Assembly: GCF_014635485.1 (NCBI RefSeq)
Contig: NZ_BMCX01000001.1
Span: forward strand, 62,001-126,000
Length of the DNA stretch: 64,000 nt
Direction: 5' to 3'
DNA from: Corynebacterium pelargi
GTDB lineage: Bacteria > Actinomycetota > Actinomycetes > Mycobacteriales > Mycobacteriaceae
Shown here piece after piece: positions 8,323 through 17,098 of this stretch. Position 1 is the first letter of the stretch, and each line of letters begins with the position of its first letter. The notes beneath the pieces are model-generated. The model was not told the DNA's origin. It was given only the letters and a program-made list of their open reading frames with translations, and did not search any database. Position numbers and translations under genes: made by a program.

Positions 8323-11300
8323 TTAGGAGCCGTCTTCTTCCAACTTGCCTTCCATATCCAAGAAGGCCTGACGCAATGCGTCTAAGGATTCCGCACTGGG
8401 TGCTTCCCACAGCTTCCTATCGGCGGCCTCAAGCAGCCTTTCTGCGATGTCGCGCAGCGCCCAAGGGTTGGATTGCTCAAAGAACTCACGGTTTTCAGGC
8501 TCCTGCACATAGGTCTGCGTGAGTGTCTCGTACATCCAGTCCTCCATGAGCCCGGTGGTGGCATCGTAGCCAAAGAGGTAATCCACCGTAGCGCTCATTT
8601 CAAAAGCGCCCTTATAGCCGTGCTTGCGCATCGCCTCGATCCAGCGGGGATTGACCACGCGAGCGCGGAAGACTCGTCGGGATTCCTCATGCAAGGTGCG
8701 GGTCTTGACTGTCTCCTGGCGGGTGGAATCTCCCACATAGGCCTCGGGGTCATTACCGCTGAGCGCACGCACGGTGGCAACCATGCCGCCGTGGTATTGG
8801 AAGTAATCATCAGAATCGATGATGTCGTGTTCTTTCGAGTCCACGTTCTTTGCCGCGACCTTGATGCGTCGATAAGCATTGCGCATATCATCTGCCGCCT
8901 GCACACCGGGAAGATCTCGGCCATAGGCATAGCCACCCCAGTTGGTATAGACCTCCGCGAGGTCGTGATCGTCTCGCCAGTGGCCGGACTCGATGAGCTG
9001 CAACAAGCCAGCGCCATAGGTTCCCGGCTTGGAGCCGAAGATACGACGAACATGTGCTTGCTGCTGGTCTGCGCCTTGAGCCTGCTGGTCTTCGAGCATG
9101 TGGGCGCGCACGTAGTTCATCGACGCAGGCTCATCGAGCTGGGCAACCATCTGAATGGCATCGTCGATCAAGGCCAACACATGCGGGAAGGCATCGCGGA
9201 AGAATCCGGAGATGCGCACCGTGGTATCGATGCGAGGCCGACCAAGCTCTTCAAGGCTGATCAGCTCAAGGTTGACAACACGCCTGGAGGCCTCGTCCCA
9301 GATGGGGCGAACACCAAGCAGCGCGAAGACCTCGGCAATATCATCACCGGAGGTGCGCATGGCAGACGTGCCCCACACCGAAAGACCGACAGAACTTGGG
9401 TACTGCCCGTCGTGGTCATCGCGATAACGCTGAATCAAAGAATCCGCCAGCAACTGACCGGTTTCCCACGCAAGCCTCGAAGGCAGCGACTTTGGATCCA
9501 CCGAGTAGAAATTACGCCCGGTTGGCAGCACATTGATCAGACCACGCATCGGGGAACCGGAAGGCCCTGCCGCAATGAACTCGCCATTGAGGGCTCGAAG
9601 GATTTGCTCAATCTCAGCCGCGGATCCATCAAGGCGCGGAATGATCTCCTGGCAGGCAAAGTGCAGCAGATGCTCCAAGGCTTGTGCATCGGTGCCTTCT
9701 GGCAGCGTCTGCTCCGCGATCACTTCAGCTACCGCATCGCTGGTCCAGTCGCGCTGCTCAAGGGCATCGAGCAACTGATAGGCGATGCGTTCTGCCTGAT
9801 CAACCTCGGTGCGGGTGGCGTCACCGGATTCGTCCAAACCAAGGGATTCGCGCAGGCCCGGCACGGCCTGTTCGCCACCCCAGAGTTGGCGTGCGCGCAG
9901 CATGGCTAGCACCAACTCCACGCGAACTTCACCGCGTACCGCCTCGCCCAAGATGTGCAGGCCACCGCGGATAGCTGCGTCTTTGATCTCGCAGAGCCAG
10001 CCGTCGATTTCCATGAGCTTATCGTCGAAAGCGTCTTCCTCAGGGCGCTCATCCCAGCCTAAGTCGCGATCCATCTTCGCAGCTTGCAGCAGCGTCCAAA
10101 TCTCCTGGCGAATCGCCGGCAGCTTTGCCGGATCCATGGCGGCAATATTTTGGTGCTCGTCGAGCAATTGCTCCAGGCGGGTGATATCGCCATAGGATTC
10201 CGCGCGAGCCATCGGCGGGATCATATGGTCTACCAAGGTGGCATGCGCGCGGCGTTTTGCCTGGGTGCCTTCACCCGGGTCGTTGACCAAGAACGGGTAG
10301 ATCAGCGGCAGCTCGTGGATGGCTTGATCCGGGTAGCACTCCTGGGAAAGGCCTGCGTTTTTACCCGGCAGCCACTCCATATTGCCGTGCTTGCCCATAT
10401 GCACAATCGCGTGGGCGCCAAAGACCTCGCGCAGCCAGTAGTAGGTGCCTAAGTAGTGGTGGTTGGCCGGAAGATCGGGGTCGTGGTAGATGCCCACGGG
10501 GTTATCACCAAAGCCACGCGGCGGCTGGATCATCACCACAACATTGCCAAATTGCAGGCCGGCAATGTAGATCTCTCCGGTCGCAGGGTGCACATAGTGC
10601 TCGCCCGGAGCCTTACCCCAGTGCTCCTCCATCTCCTCACGCATTGCTTGAGGCAGGGTGTTAAAGAAGGCCAAGTAATCTTCTTTAGCCAGCTTGAGGG
10701 GGTTATTGGCCAACACTTCCTCGGTGAGCCATTCGGGGTCGTGCCCACCGGCTTCGATGATGGCATGCATGAGCGCATCGCCATCGTGCTCACCATCGGC
10801 TGATCGATAGCCAGGAATCGCCTGCACATCTCCCAGGTCGTAGCCTGCCGTGCTCAAGGCCTCAAGCACCCTGAGCGTGGATACGGGCGTATCCAAGCCC
10901 ACCGCATTACCAATACGCGCATGCTTGGTGGGATACGCCGAAAGCATGAGCACGATCTTCTTATCGGCGTTGTTCACGCTGCGAAGCTGTCCATGGCGCA
11001 CAGCAATTCCAGCCAGGCGGCTGCAACGTTCCTGATCGGGGACGTAGGCAATCAGGCCGTCTGCATCGTATTCCTTGAAGCTAAAGGGCACGCTAATGAG
11101 GCGTCCATCAAATTCAGGCACCGCAATTTGGGTGGCAACGTCCAGAGGAGACAAGCCCTCATCATTGTCCTCCCACTCCTTGCGGGTATTGGTTAGCGCG
11201 AGGCCTTGGATGATGGGGATATTCAACTCGGCAAGTTTGGCCACATCCCAGGCTTCATCATCGCCACCGGCTCCTGCGGTTGCGGGCTTGGTGCCACCGG

Positions 11301-11979
11301 CTGCCAGCACCGTGGTGATCAACACATCGCATTGCCCAAGCTGTTCAAGCAAAGCCTCGGGGGCTTGGCGCAGCGAGGCCGCGAAGAAGGCGCGCGGTTG
11401 GCCACCGGCTTCGGCGACGGCCTCCACCAACGCCTCCACGTAGGCGGTGTTGCCGGCCAGGTGCTGGGCACGGTAGTAGACAATGCCAACGCGAGGCCCA
11501 CCCGCGCCAGCATCAGCCTGGGCAGCAGATTCGGCCACCAAAGGGTGATCCAGGGTGCCCCACAGCGGAAGGTGCTGTGGCTGTTCAAAGCCATAGCCGG
11601 TGAGCAGCAGCGTGTCGGAGAGGAAGCGGTAGAGGTGCTCAAGGTTGCTGGCACCACCTTCAGCCAAGTAGGTGTGCGCTGTGGTCACGACACCGGCAGG
11701 AGGGGTGGAAAGCTCGGTAAGCTCGGCATCTACCGCAAGCTCACCGGAGACCACCACCAGGGGGATGCCCGATTGCTGGAGTTGGCGCAGGCCTTCTTCC
11801 CAAGCTCGTTTGCCACCGAGCAAACGCACCACCACCACATCAGAATCTTCGATGATCTGGTCTAATTGCTGGGTATTCAGGTGGTTCGGGTTGGCAAAGT
11901 GATACTCGACTTCCGGGGCGGCATTGGCTGCCTTGGCGGTAAGAAGATCGGTATCGGAGGTCGAAAGCAGCGTGATCAC
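8323..11979 (-). CDS. cobN: Cobaltochelatase large subunit
   Basis: 1218 aa, normal length for CobN, which inserts cobalt into hydrogenobyrinate a,c-diamide in the late-insertion B12 route. Supporting segments are the N-terminal CobN/BchH-type domain, HAIVHMGKHGNMEWLPGKNAGLS near the middle, and NWGGYAYGRDLPG plus FQYHGGMVATVRAL in the C-terminal half. The start is GTG at 11979, about 10 nt after AAAAGGA. A cobalamin riboswitch lies directly upstream, so expression should fall when B12 is plentiful. The ATPase partners of the chelatase (CobS/CobT or ChlI/D-type) are not in this window. fxsA follows 61 bp downstream. Confidence 0.95.
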   Translation of the reverse strand: MITLLSTSDTDLLTAKAANAAPEVEYHFANPNHLNTQQLDQIIEDSDVVVVRLLGGKRAWEEGLRQLQQSGIPLVVVSGELAVDAELTELSTPPAGVVTTAHTYLAEGGASNLEHLYRFLSDTLLLTGYGFEQPQHLPLWGTLDHPLVAESAAQADAGAGGPRVGIVYYRAQHLAGNTAYVEALVEAVAEAGGQPRAFFAASLRQAPEALLEQLGQCDVLITTVLAAGGTKPATAGAGGDDEAWDVAKLAELNIPIIQGLALTNTRKEWEDNDEGLSPLDVATQIAVPEFDGRLISVPFSFKEYDADGLIAYVPDQERCSRLAGIAVRHGQLRSVNNADKKIVLMLSAYPTKHARIGNAVGLDTPVSTLRVLEALSTAGYDLGDVQAIPGYRSADGEHDGDALMHAIIEAGGHDPEWLTEEVLANNPLKLAKEDYLAFFNTLPQAMREEMEEHWGKAPGEHYVHPATGEIYIAGLQFGNVVVMIQPPRGFGDNPVGIYHDPDLPANHHYLGTYYWLREVFGAHAIVHMGKHGNMEWLPGKNAGLSQECYPDQAIHELPLIYPFLVNDPGEGTQAKRRAHATLVDHMIPPMARAESYGDITRLEQLLDEHQNIAAMDPAKLPAIRQEIWTLLQAAKMDRDLGWDERPEEDAFDDKLMEIDGWLCEIKDAAIRGGLHILGEAVRGEVRVELVLAMLRARQLWGGEQAVPGLRESLGLDESGDATRTEVDQAERIAYQLLDALEQRDWTSDAVAEVIAEQTLPEGTDAQALEHLLHFACQEIIPRLDGSAAEIEQILRALNGEFIAAGPSGSPMRGLINVLPTGRNFYSVDPKSLPSRLAWETGQLLADSLIQRYRDDHDGQYPSSVGLSVWGTSAMRTSGDDIAEVFALLGVRPIWDEASRRVVNLELISLEELGRPRIDTTVRISGFFRDAFPHVLALIDDAIQMVAQLDEPASMNYVRAHMLEDQQAQGADQQQAHVRRIFGSKPGTYGAGLLQLIESGHWRDDHDLAEVYTNWGGYAYGRDLPGVQAADDMRNAYRRIKVAAKNVDSKEHDIIDSDDYFQYHGGMVATVRALSGNDPEAYVGDSTRQETVKTRTLHEESRRVFRARVVNPRWIEAMRKHGYKGAFEMSATVDYLFGYDATTGLMEDWMYETLTQTYVQEPENREFFEQSNPWALRDIAERLLEAADRKLWEAPSAESLDALRQAFLDMEGKLEEDGS

Positions 11980-12029
11980 AGCGAGTTTGGTCCTTTTCTA
12001 AACGGGTTGCGCGCCCGGTTGGATGCACA

Positions 12030-12135
12030 GACAAAGGCGAGCAGCGTAATCGTCTGACTTTCACAGTGGCGCGACCGTCCCGGAATTGCACCGGTGTTGA
12101 TTATCGCTTCGCGGTAGCACCTACCCTAGCGCATA
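12030..12135 (-). promoter_or_regulatory. Cobalamin riboswitch controlling cobN
   Basis: Read on the minus strand, the leader contains CCGGTGCAATTCCGGGACGG followed by the B12-box element GCCACTGT and AGTCAGA, the conserved core of cobalamin riboswitches. A TAGGGT -10 hexamer lies just upstream near 12123-12128. Downstream, at about 12001-12021, CGGG and CCCG can pair just before the AAAAGGA ribosome site, a candidate expression platform acting on translation. The exact ends are estimated. Confidence 0.9.
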
Positions 12136-12190
12136 GCGAAGTGCAGATTGTGTTAGATACCACCCTGATCTGAACAGCGGAAACCTCAGG

Positions 12191-12206
12191 TGTGTCAGTT
12201 TTCACC
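12191..12206. promoter_or_regulatory. Possible GlxR (CRP-type) site between cobN and cobG
   Basis: TGTGTCAGTTTTCACC agrees with TGTGA-N6-TCACA at 8 of 10 fixed positions. It lies in the divergent region, upstream of both the riboswitch promoter and cobG. A match of this quality can arise by chance. Confidence 0.25.
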
Positions 12207-12305
12207 CCCGGCCTTTTTGGCGCCTTGCGTGAAGATACGTCCTGATCAGCGCAGTATTCGGCATATTCGACCACCGTGGCACCTCACGCCTGCCTAAGCG
12301 TTAGC

Positions 12306-13466
12306 ATGGCAGACATGACTAGCGAGCCCATGCAATTAGTGGCACATCCAGATCGCACCCGCGGCGATATGTGCCCGGGAGCCTTGACACTGCACCACGC
12401 TGCCGATGGCGCGATTGGCCGCATCCGTTTCCCTGGCGGCAGGGTGCGCAGCCAGGATTGGGCCGAGATCGCAGCGATTTCCAAGGAGCTTGGCGACGCC
12501 ACCGTCCACATCACCACCCGTGGCAACATGCAATTTCGCGGGGTCGGTGACGAGCAAGCCTTCGGCGAACGCGTAGAAGCAGCAGGCTTTTTGCCCTCCC
12601 GAGCACACGACAAGATCCGCAATATCCTCGTCTCTCCCCTCAGCCCCCAACTCTGGCAATTCAGCGAGGCTTTGGATAACGCGCTGCTTTCCAATGAGGT
12701 GGTCGCCGGCCTTTCCGGCCGCACGCTCTTCGGTTTCGATAACGGCAGCGGCGACATCTTGAGCCAACGCCCAGACTTCGGCGTCCAACACACCCCGGAT
12801 GGTTTCGATCTCATGCTCGGTGGCAAAGACGCTGGCATGCGCATCGGCGATGCAAAGCAGGTCGTGCCGCTGATGGTGGCGGCAGCACAACACTGGCAGC
12901 AGATGAGGCAGCGCACCTGGCGCCTCCAAGAAAACGCTGAGGTGCGAGAGCGGATCGTCGAAAAGCTCCAAAGCGAGTTTGATCTTCTACCCCACCAGCG
13001 CAGCTTGGCTATTCACGAAGGTTCTGCGCGCCCTGTGGGATGGATCCAAGATGGCGATACGGTCGCGCTGGGGGCCGGCTTAAGATTCGGCTTCTTAAGC
13101 GCCAAGGCCGCCGAAATGCTCGCTATTATCGGCGCCGATACCGCCATTACTCCCTGGGCATCGTTGGTGATCCACGGGTTAAGCGAAGGCGATGCTGAAG
13201 CAGTCGTGCGCGTGATGGCTCCGCAGGGGCTGATCTTTGATGCAAACTCCCCCTGGCTCAAAGTCACCGCCTGCACCGGCCTGCCGGGATGCGAGAAGTC
13301 CCTTTCGAATACCCAAGCCGATGCCAAAGCCTTGGTTTCTTCCGGTGAAGCAATCGAGGGGCTTGTACACTTTTCGGGGTGCGACCGCCGCTGCGGTCAC
13401 CCACTGTCCGCGCACACCGAATACGTTGCCACCGGCGACGGCGAATACGAGGTAGCCCAACGATGA
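12306..13466 (+). CDS. cobG: Precorrin-3B synthase (CobG)
   Basis: 386 aa, a member of the nitrite/sulfite reductase half-domain family. RGDMCPGALTLHHA and ITTRGNMQFRG match the ferredoxin-like repeats. Four cysteines for a 4Fe-4S cluster are present as CTGLPGC (Cx5C) and CDRRC (Cx3C) near the C-terminus. CobG is an oxygen-dependent monooxygenase that forms precorrin-3B, so the gene marks the aerobic B12 route. The start is uncertain: ATG 12306 or ATG 12315; a TAGCAT hexamer just before the second would fit a leaderless start. Its stop overlaps the cobH start (ATGA). Confidence 0.93.
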   Translation: MADMTSEPMQLVAHPDRTRGDMCPGALTLHHAADGAIGRIRFPGGRVRSQDWAEIAAISKELGDATVHITTRGNMQFRGVGDEQAFGERVEAAGFLPSRAHDKIRNILVSPLSPQLWQFSEALDNALLSNEVVAGLSGRTLFGFDNGSGDILSQRPDFGVQHTPDGFDLMLGGKDAGMRIGDAKQVVPLMVAAAQHWQQMRQRTWRLQENAEVRERIVEKLQSEFDLLPHQRSLAIHEGSARPVGWIQDGDTVALGAGLRFGFLSAKAAEMLAIIGADTAITPWASLVIHGLSEGDAEAVVRVMAPQGLIFDANSPWLKVTACTGLPGCEKSLSNTQADAKALVSSGEAIEGLVHFSGCDRRCGHPLSAHTEYVATGDGEYEVAQR

Positions 13467-14128
13467 GCAGCTCACCTTTGAGCTTTGAATATGAAACTGA
13501 TGGCAACGAGATTTATCGCCAATCTTTTGCCATGATCCGCGAAGAATCCAAGCTCGATGGCTTCGATCCCCAACAGCAAACCGTGGCTGTTCGCATGATC
13601 CATGCCGCAGGAGAGGTGGATCTGGCCGCAGATATCGACTTCAGTGACGGCCTCGTGCATGCCGCCCGCGGTGCGCTCAACGCCGGTGCGCCAATCTTGT
13701 GCGACGTGAATATGGTGGCAAGCGGAGTGACCCGCAAGCGCCTGCCTGCCGATAACCAGGTGCACTGCCTGCTCAAAGACGAACGCACCTTGAGCCTGGC
13801 CAAAGAACTCGGCACCACCCGCAGTGCTGCAGCCGTAGAGCTGTGGGAACCGATGCTCGACGGTGCTGTGGTGGCCATCGGCAACGCTCCAACAGCCCTG
13901 TTCCACCTGCTGAACTACCTCGCCGCCGATGCCTCACGCCCCAGGCCAGCCGCTATTTTAGGTATCCCGGTGGGCTTCGTTGGCGCAGCGGAATCGAAAC
14001 AAGCCCTAAGCGAAGTCGCTGCTTCTTTGGGCACGGAATACCTCACCGTGCATGGCCGTCGCGGAGGCTCAGCCATTACCTGCGCCGCCATTAATGCCCT
14101 GGCTACCGAGCAGGAGATTCTGCGATGA
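13463..14128 (+). CDS. cobH: Precorrin-8X methylmutase
   Basis: 221 aa. EIYRQSFAMIREE at the N-terminus, VRMIHAAGEVDLA with the catalytic His, GAPILCDVNMVASG and AILGIPVGFVGAAESK are family signatures. The enzyme moves the C-11 methyl group to C-12 to give hydrogenobyrinate. The ATG at 13463 overlaps the cobG stop, and the stop overlaps the cobIJ start, so cobG-cobH-cobIJ form a tightly coupled operon. An in-frame upstream start would lie inside cobG and is rejected. Confidence 0.95.
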   Translation: MSSSPLSFEYETDGNEIYRQSFAMIREESKLDGFDPQQQTVAVRMIHAAGEVDLAADIDFSDGLVHAARGALNAGAPILCDVNMVASGVTRKRLPADNQVHCLLKDERTLSLAKELGTTRSAAAVELWEPMLDGAVVAIGNAPTALFHLLNYLAADASRPRPAAILGIPVGFVGAAESKQALSEVAASLGTEYLTVHGRRGGSAITCAAINALATEQEILR

Positions 14129-15609
14129 GCGCCAAGCTTATAGGCGTTGGCGTAGGCCCAGGCGATCCCGAACTGCTCACCATCAAAGCAGCACGCGCCA
14201 TCCAAGAAGCCGATGTAATCGCCTATCACTGCAAGCCCGGCGGCAGCTCTACCGCGGCTGCCATCGCCTCGGAATATATCCGCGAAGATCAAATCCAGGA
14301 AGTCCTCGAATACCCTGTCACCACCGGCAGCACCGACCACCCCGGTGGGTATGCCGGAGCCCTGGCAGATTTCTACGCCCAGGCCACCAACACCTTGGCC
14401 AACCACCTCGCCGAGGGGCACACCGTTGCAGTGCTCGCCCTAGGCGACCCAATGCTCTATAGCTCCTACCAGCACCTCCATCGCGCATTAGCTGCCGATT
14501 ACCCCGCAGAAATCATCCCCGGTATCCCCTCCGTTACTGCCGCAGCCGACGTGCTCGGCCAGCCACTTAGCGAAGACAAAGAAACCGTAGCCATCCTGCC
14601 TGGAACCATGGAGCCCGAAGCCCTGGCCAATCACCTCAGGCTGGTCGATGCAGCAGTGGTCATGAAACTGGGCAGGCGATTCCAATCGGTGCGCCAGGCC
14701 ATGATTGACGCGAAGGTGGCCGATCGCGCCTATGTAGTGGTGCGAGCCACCATGGACGATCAGCGCATCATCCCCCTGCTTGAGGCAAGTGCCGAAGACG
14801 TACCTTATTTCTCCGTAGCCGTGGTGCCATCGGCGGTGGCTGCTACCTCGCCGCAGCACGCCGATGCCCAAGGCGAAGTAGTCGTGCTTGGTTTAGGCCC
14901 AGGCGCCCAGCGCTGGACCACGCCCGAGGTGCTGGCCGAATTGCGCACAGCCGATGACGTTGTGGGCTATTCCACCTATGTGCGCCGCGTGCCGGAACGC
15001 GCCGGGCAGCGCCGCCACCTTTCCGATAACAAGGTTGAGGCCGAACGCGCAGCGATGGCCTTGGATCTAGCCAAACGTGGCCGCAAGGTTGCGGTGGTTT
15101 CCTCCGGCGATCCAGGCGTGTTTGCCATGGCCGCGGCTGTGCTTGAGGTAGCTGAAGACCCCCAATTTATCGAGGTTCCCGTGCGGATCATTCCGGGGAT
15201 GACGGCAGCGCAGGCTGTTGCTTCCCGCGTGGGTGCGCCCCTGGGGCACGATTTTGGCATGGTGTCTTTATCCAACCGGCTCAAGCCCTTTGAGATTGTC
15301 GAGCGCCGTGTGCGTGCCCTTGCCGGGGCCGATATGGCCTTCGCCTGCTATAACCCCGCCTCTAAGGAGCGCCGTTGGCAGCTAGCCAAGGTGGCCGAGA
15401 TCGTGGCTGAATTCCAGGCGCCTTCTACCCCGGTGATCGTGGCCAGAGCTGTGGGCTCGGATGCCGAGCAGGTGAGGATCGTGCCCCTGGCCGACTTCGA
15501 CCCGGAGGTGGTAGATATGCGCACCATGGTCATCTTCGGGGCCTCCACCACCCGCCAATATGAAGCACCCCAGGGCACCAGGGTGTACACCTCCAGGTAC
15601 TACACCTAG
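14125..15609 (+). CDS. cobIJ: Fused precorrin-2 C20- / precorrin-3B C17-methyltransferase
   Basis: 494 aa with two tandem SAM-dependent tetrapyrrole methylase domains. The first (about residues 1-245) begins LIGVGVGPGDPELLTIKAARAI and is the CobI half. The second (about 250-494) begins VVVLGLGPGAQRWTTPEVLAEL and carries SSGDPGVFAMAAAVLEV and AFACYNPASKERRWQL, typical of CobJ. Fusion of these two is common in actinobacteria. It methylates C-20 and then C-17 with ring contraction. The stop TAG shares a CTAG tetranucleotide with the stop of the convergent cobK. Confidence 0.95.
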   Translation: MSAKLIGVGVGPGDPELLTIKAARAIQEADVIAYHCKPGGSSTAAAIASEYIREDQIQEVLEYPVTTGSTDHPGGYAGALADFYAQATNTLANHLAEGHTVAVLALGDPMLYSSYQHLHRALAADYPAEIIPGIPSVTAAADVLGQPLSEDKETVAILPGTMEPEALANHLRLVDAAVVMKLGRRFQSVRQAMIDAKVADRAYVVVRATMDDQRIIPLLEASAEDVPYFSVAVVPSAVAATSPQHADAQGEVVVLGLGPGAQRWTTPEVLAELRTADDVVGYSTYVRRVPERAGQRRHLSDNKVEAERAAMALDLAKRGRKVAVVSSGDPGVFAMAAAVLEVAEDPQFIEVPVRIIPGMTAAQAVASRVGAPLGHDFGMVSLSNRLKPFEIVERRVRALAGADMAFACYNPASKERRWQLAKVAEIVAEFQAPSTPVIVARAVGSDAEQVRIVPLADFDPEVVDMRTMVIFGASTTRQYEAPQGTRVYTSRYYT

Positions 15610-16337
15610 AGCTTTTCGACGACCCCAAGCACAGCTTGGGGTGAGTGCACCTCAACGGTGACCGGCGCAAGGCTTGGTCTGCGAATCAACACAACATCGA
15701 TACCCAGCATGCGGGCTGCTTCGATTTTGGCGTAGGTCATCTCGCCGCCGGAGTTTTTGCTGACCACCACATCAATTTGGTTATCCACCATGAGCTTCTT
15801 TTCGCTATCGAGGCTAAAAGGCCCGCGGGAAAGAATCACTCGGTTCCTCGGTGGCAGCGCCACCTTTGGTGGATCTACAGCCCGGATGACGTAGAGGTTA
15901 TGGGGATCATTGGCAAAGGGAGCCAAGTGCTGGCGCCCGATGCTTAAGAAAATATGGTGGTAGTCGCGCGCTACGAGCGCAGCGGCATCTTCTACCGAAT
16001 CGACCTCACGCCAGCGATCCTTCGGCTGTGCCCGCCAGGGCTTGCGGTGCAAACCAATCAACGGGATGCCCGTGGCTCTGCTTGCCTCAGAGGCCGAAAG
16101 GCTGATTTTCTCCGCATAGGGGTGGGTGGCATCAATGATCACTTCGACTCCGGAGGTAATCAGCCAACGCGCCAGGCCTGCAGGCCCGCCAAAACCACCG
16201 ATACGCACTTCGCCTACCGGTAAGGCGGGATTGGCCACCCTGCCTGCCAAAGAACTTGTGACATGCCAACCGCGCTCTTGCAGCAACTTCGCAGTTTCGC
16301 GGGCTTCTTTAGTGCCACCGAGAATTAACGCACGCAC
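15606..16337 (-). CDS. cobK: Precorrin-6A reductase
   Basis: 243 aa. RALILGGTKEARETAKLL opens a Rossmann-type domain; IDATHPYAEKISLSA, FLSIGRQHL and DVVVSKNSGGEMTYAKIEAARML are CobK/CbiJ signatures. It uses NADPH to reduce precorrin-6A to dihydro-precorrin-6. It overlaps cobM upstream by 13 bp and ends in the CTAG shared with cobIJ, so the two halves of the cob block converge with no spacer. Confidence 0.94.
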   Translation of the reverse strand: MRALILGGTKEARETAKLLQERGWHVTSSLAGRVANPALPVGEVRIGGFGGPAGLARWLITSGVEVIIDATHPYAEKISLSASEASRATGIPLIGLHRKPWRAQPKDRWREVDSVEDAAALVARDYHHIFLSIGRQHLAPFANDPHNLYVIRAVDPPKVALPPRNRVILSRGPFSLDSEKKLMVDNQIDVVVSKNSGGEMTYAKIEAARMLGIDVVLIRRPSLAPVTVEVHSPQAVLGVVEKL

Positions 16338-17098
16338 GGAATCGTCCTTCCTTCGGCATCGCGGGGGCGATCATCTGAGTAGAGATAAGAATCCGGGAAG
16401 CCTTCGGCACCTAGTACCGATCCCACCACAATCACCGCGGTGCGGCTAATACCTGCATCACGAACCTGCTGGGCGATATCTCCGAGCTGGCCGCGCAAGA
16501 TCGTCTCTTCGGGGCGGCTGGCAAAGGCCACCACTGCTACCGGGCAGTGCGCTCCGTATTCAGGCAATAGTTCCTCCACCACACGCTCGATATCGTGTGC
16601 AGCAAGGTGGATACACAAGGTGGCATGGCTTTGCGCCAGCGTTGCTAAATCCTCGCCTTCAGGCATCGCCGAGGCGCGACCGGAAATGCGCGTTAAAATC
16701 ACCGTCTGCCCCACCGTGGGCACGGTGAGCTCGTGGCCAAGGCTTGCCGCAACAGCAGCAAAAGCAGGCACGCCGGGAACGATCTCGTAGTCGATTCCGG
16801 CTGCACTTAAACGCCGGGCCTGTTCTGCCAGCGCAGAATAGATGGATGGGTCGCCAGACTGCAGGCGCGCAACGTCTTTGCCCTCGGCGTGAGCCTGTTG
16901 GATCACTTCCATGATGGAATCCAGGGGCATGCGCGCAGTATTAATCAGCCGTGCTCCCTCAGGGGCTTCTTCCAAGACCTCTTGAGGCACAATTGACCCA
17001 GCATAAAGGCACACCTCGCAGCGTTGAATGAGCTTCTGGGCACGCAAAGTAAGCAGATCTGCTGCGCCAGGGCCTGCGCCAATGAAATACACCGTCAT
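16325..17098 (-). CDS. cobM: Precorrin-4 C11-methyltransferase
   Basis: 257 aa SAM-dependent tetrapyrrole methylase. VYFIGAGPGAADLLTLRAQKLI, YAGSIVPQEVLE, RLQSGDPSIYSALAEQ and YEIVPGVPAFAA match CobM/CbiF. It methylates C-11 in B12 ring synthesis. The ATG overlaps the cobL stop by one base (TAATG) and the 3' end overlaps cobK, so cobL-cobM-cobK is one operon. Confidence 0.95.
   Translation of the reverse strand: MTVYFIGAGPGAADLLTLRAQKLIQRCEVCLYAGSIVPQEVLEEAPEGARLINTARMPLDSIMEVIQQAHAEGKDVARLQSGDPSIYSALAEQARRLSAAGIDYEIVPGVPAFAAVAASLGHELTVPTVGQTVILTRISGRASAMPEGEDLATLAQSHATLCIHLAAHDIERVVEELLPEYGAHCPVAVVAFASRPEETILRGQLGDIAQQVRDAGISRTAVIVVGSVLGAEGFPDSYLYSDDRPRDAEGRTIPCVR

Noticed and set aside
8473-9909. 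Long plus-strand open frame (478 codons) opposite cobN
   Set aside because: It lies wholly antisense to a clear cobN and its translation has no recognisable motifs; it is the mirror of cobN codon bias. The same applies to the long plus-strand frames in 196-2099, 5718-7018 and 51447-55007.
13379-13462. Upstream in-frame extension of cobH
   Set aside because: The extra residues are Arg/Pro-rich and lie inside cobG; the ATG at 13463 overlaps the cobG stop in ATGA form and begins the family N-terminus.
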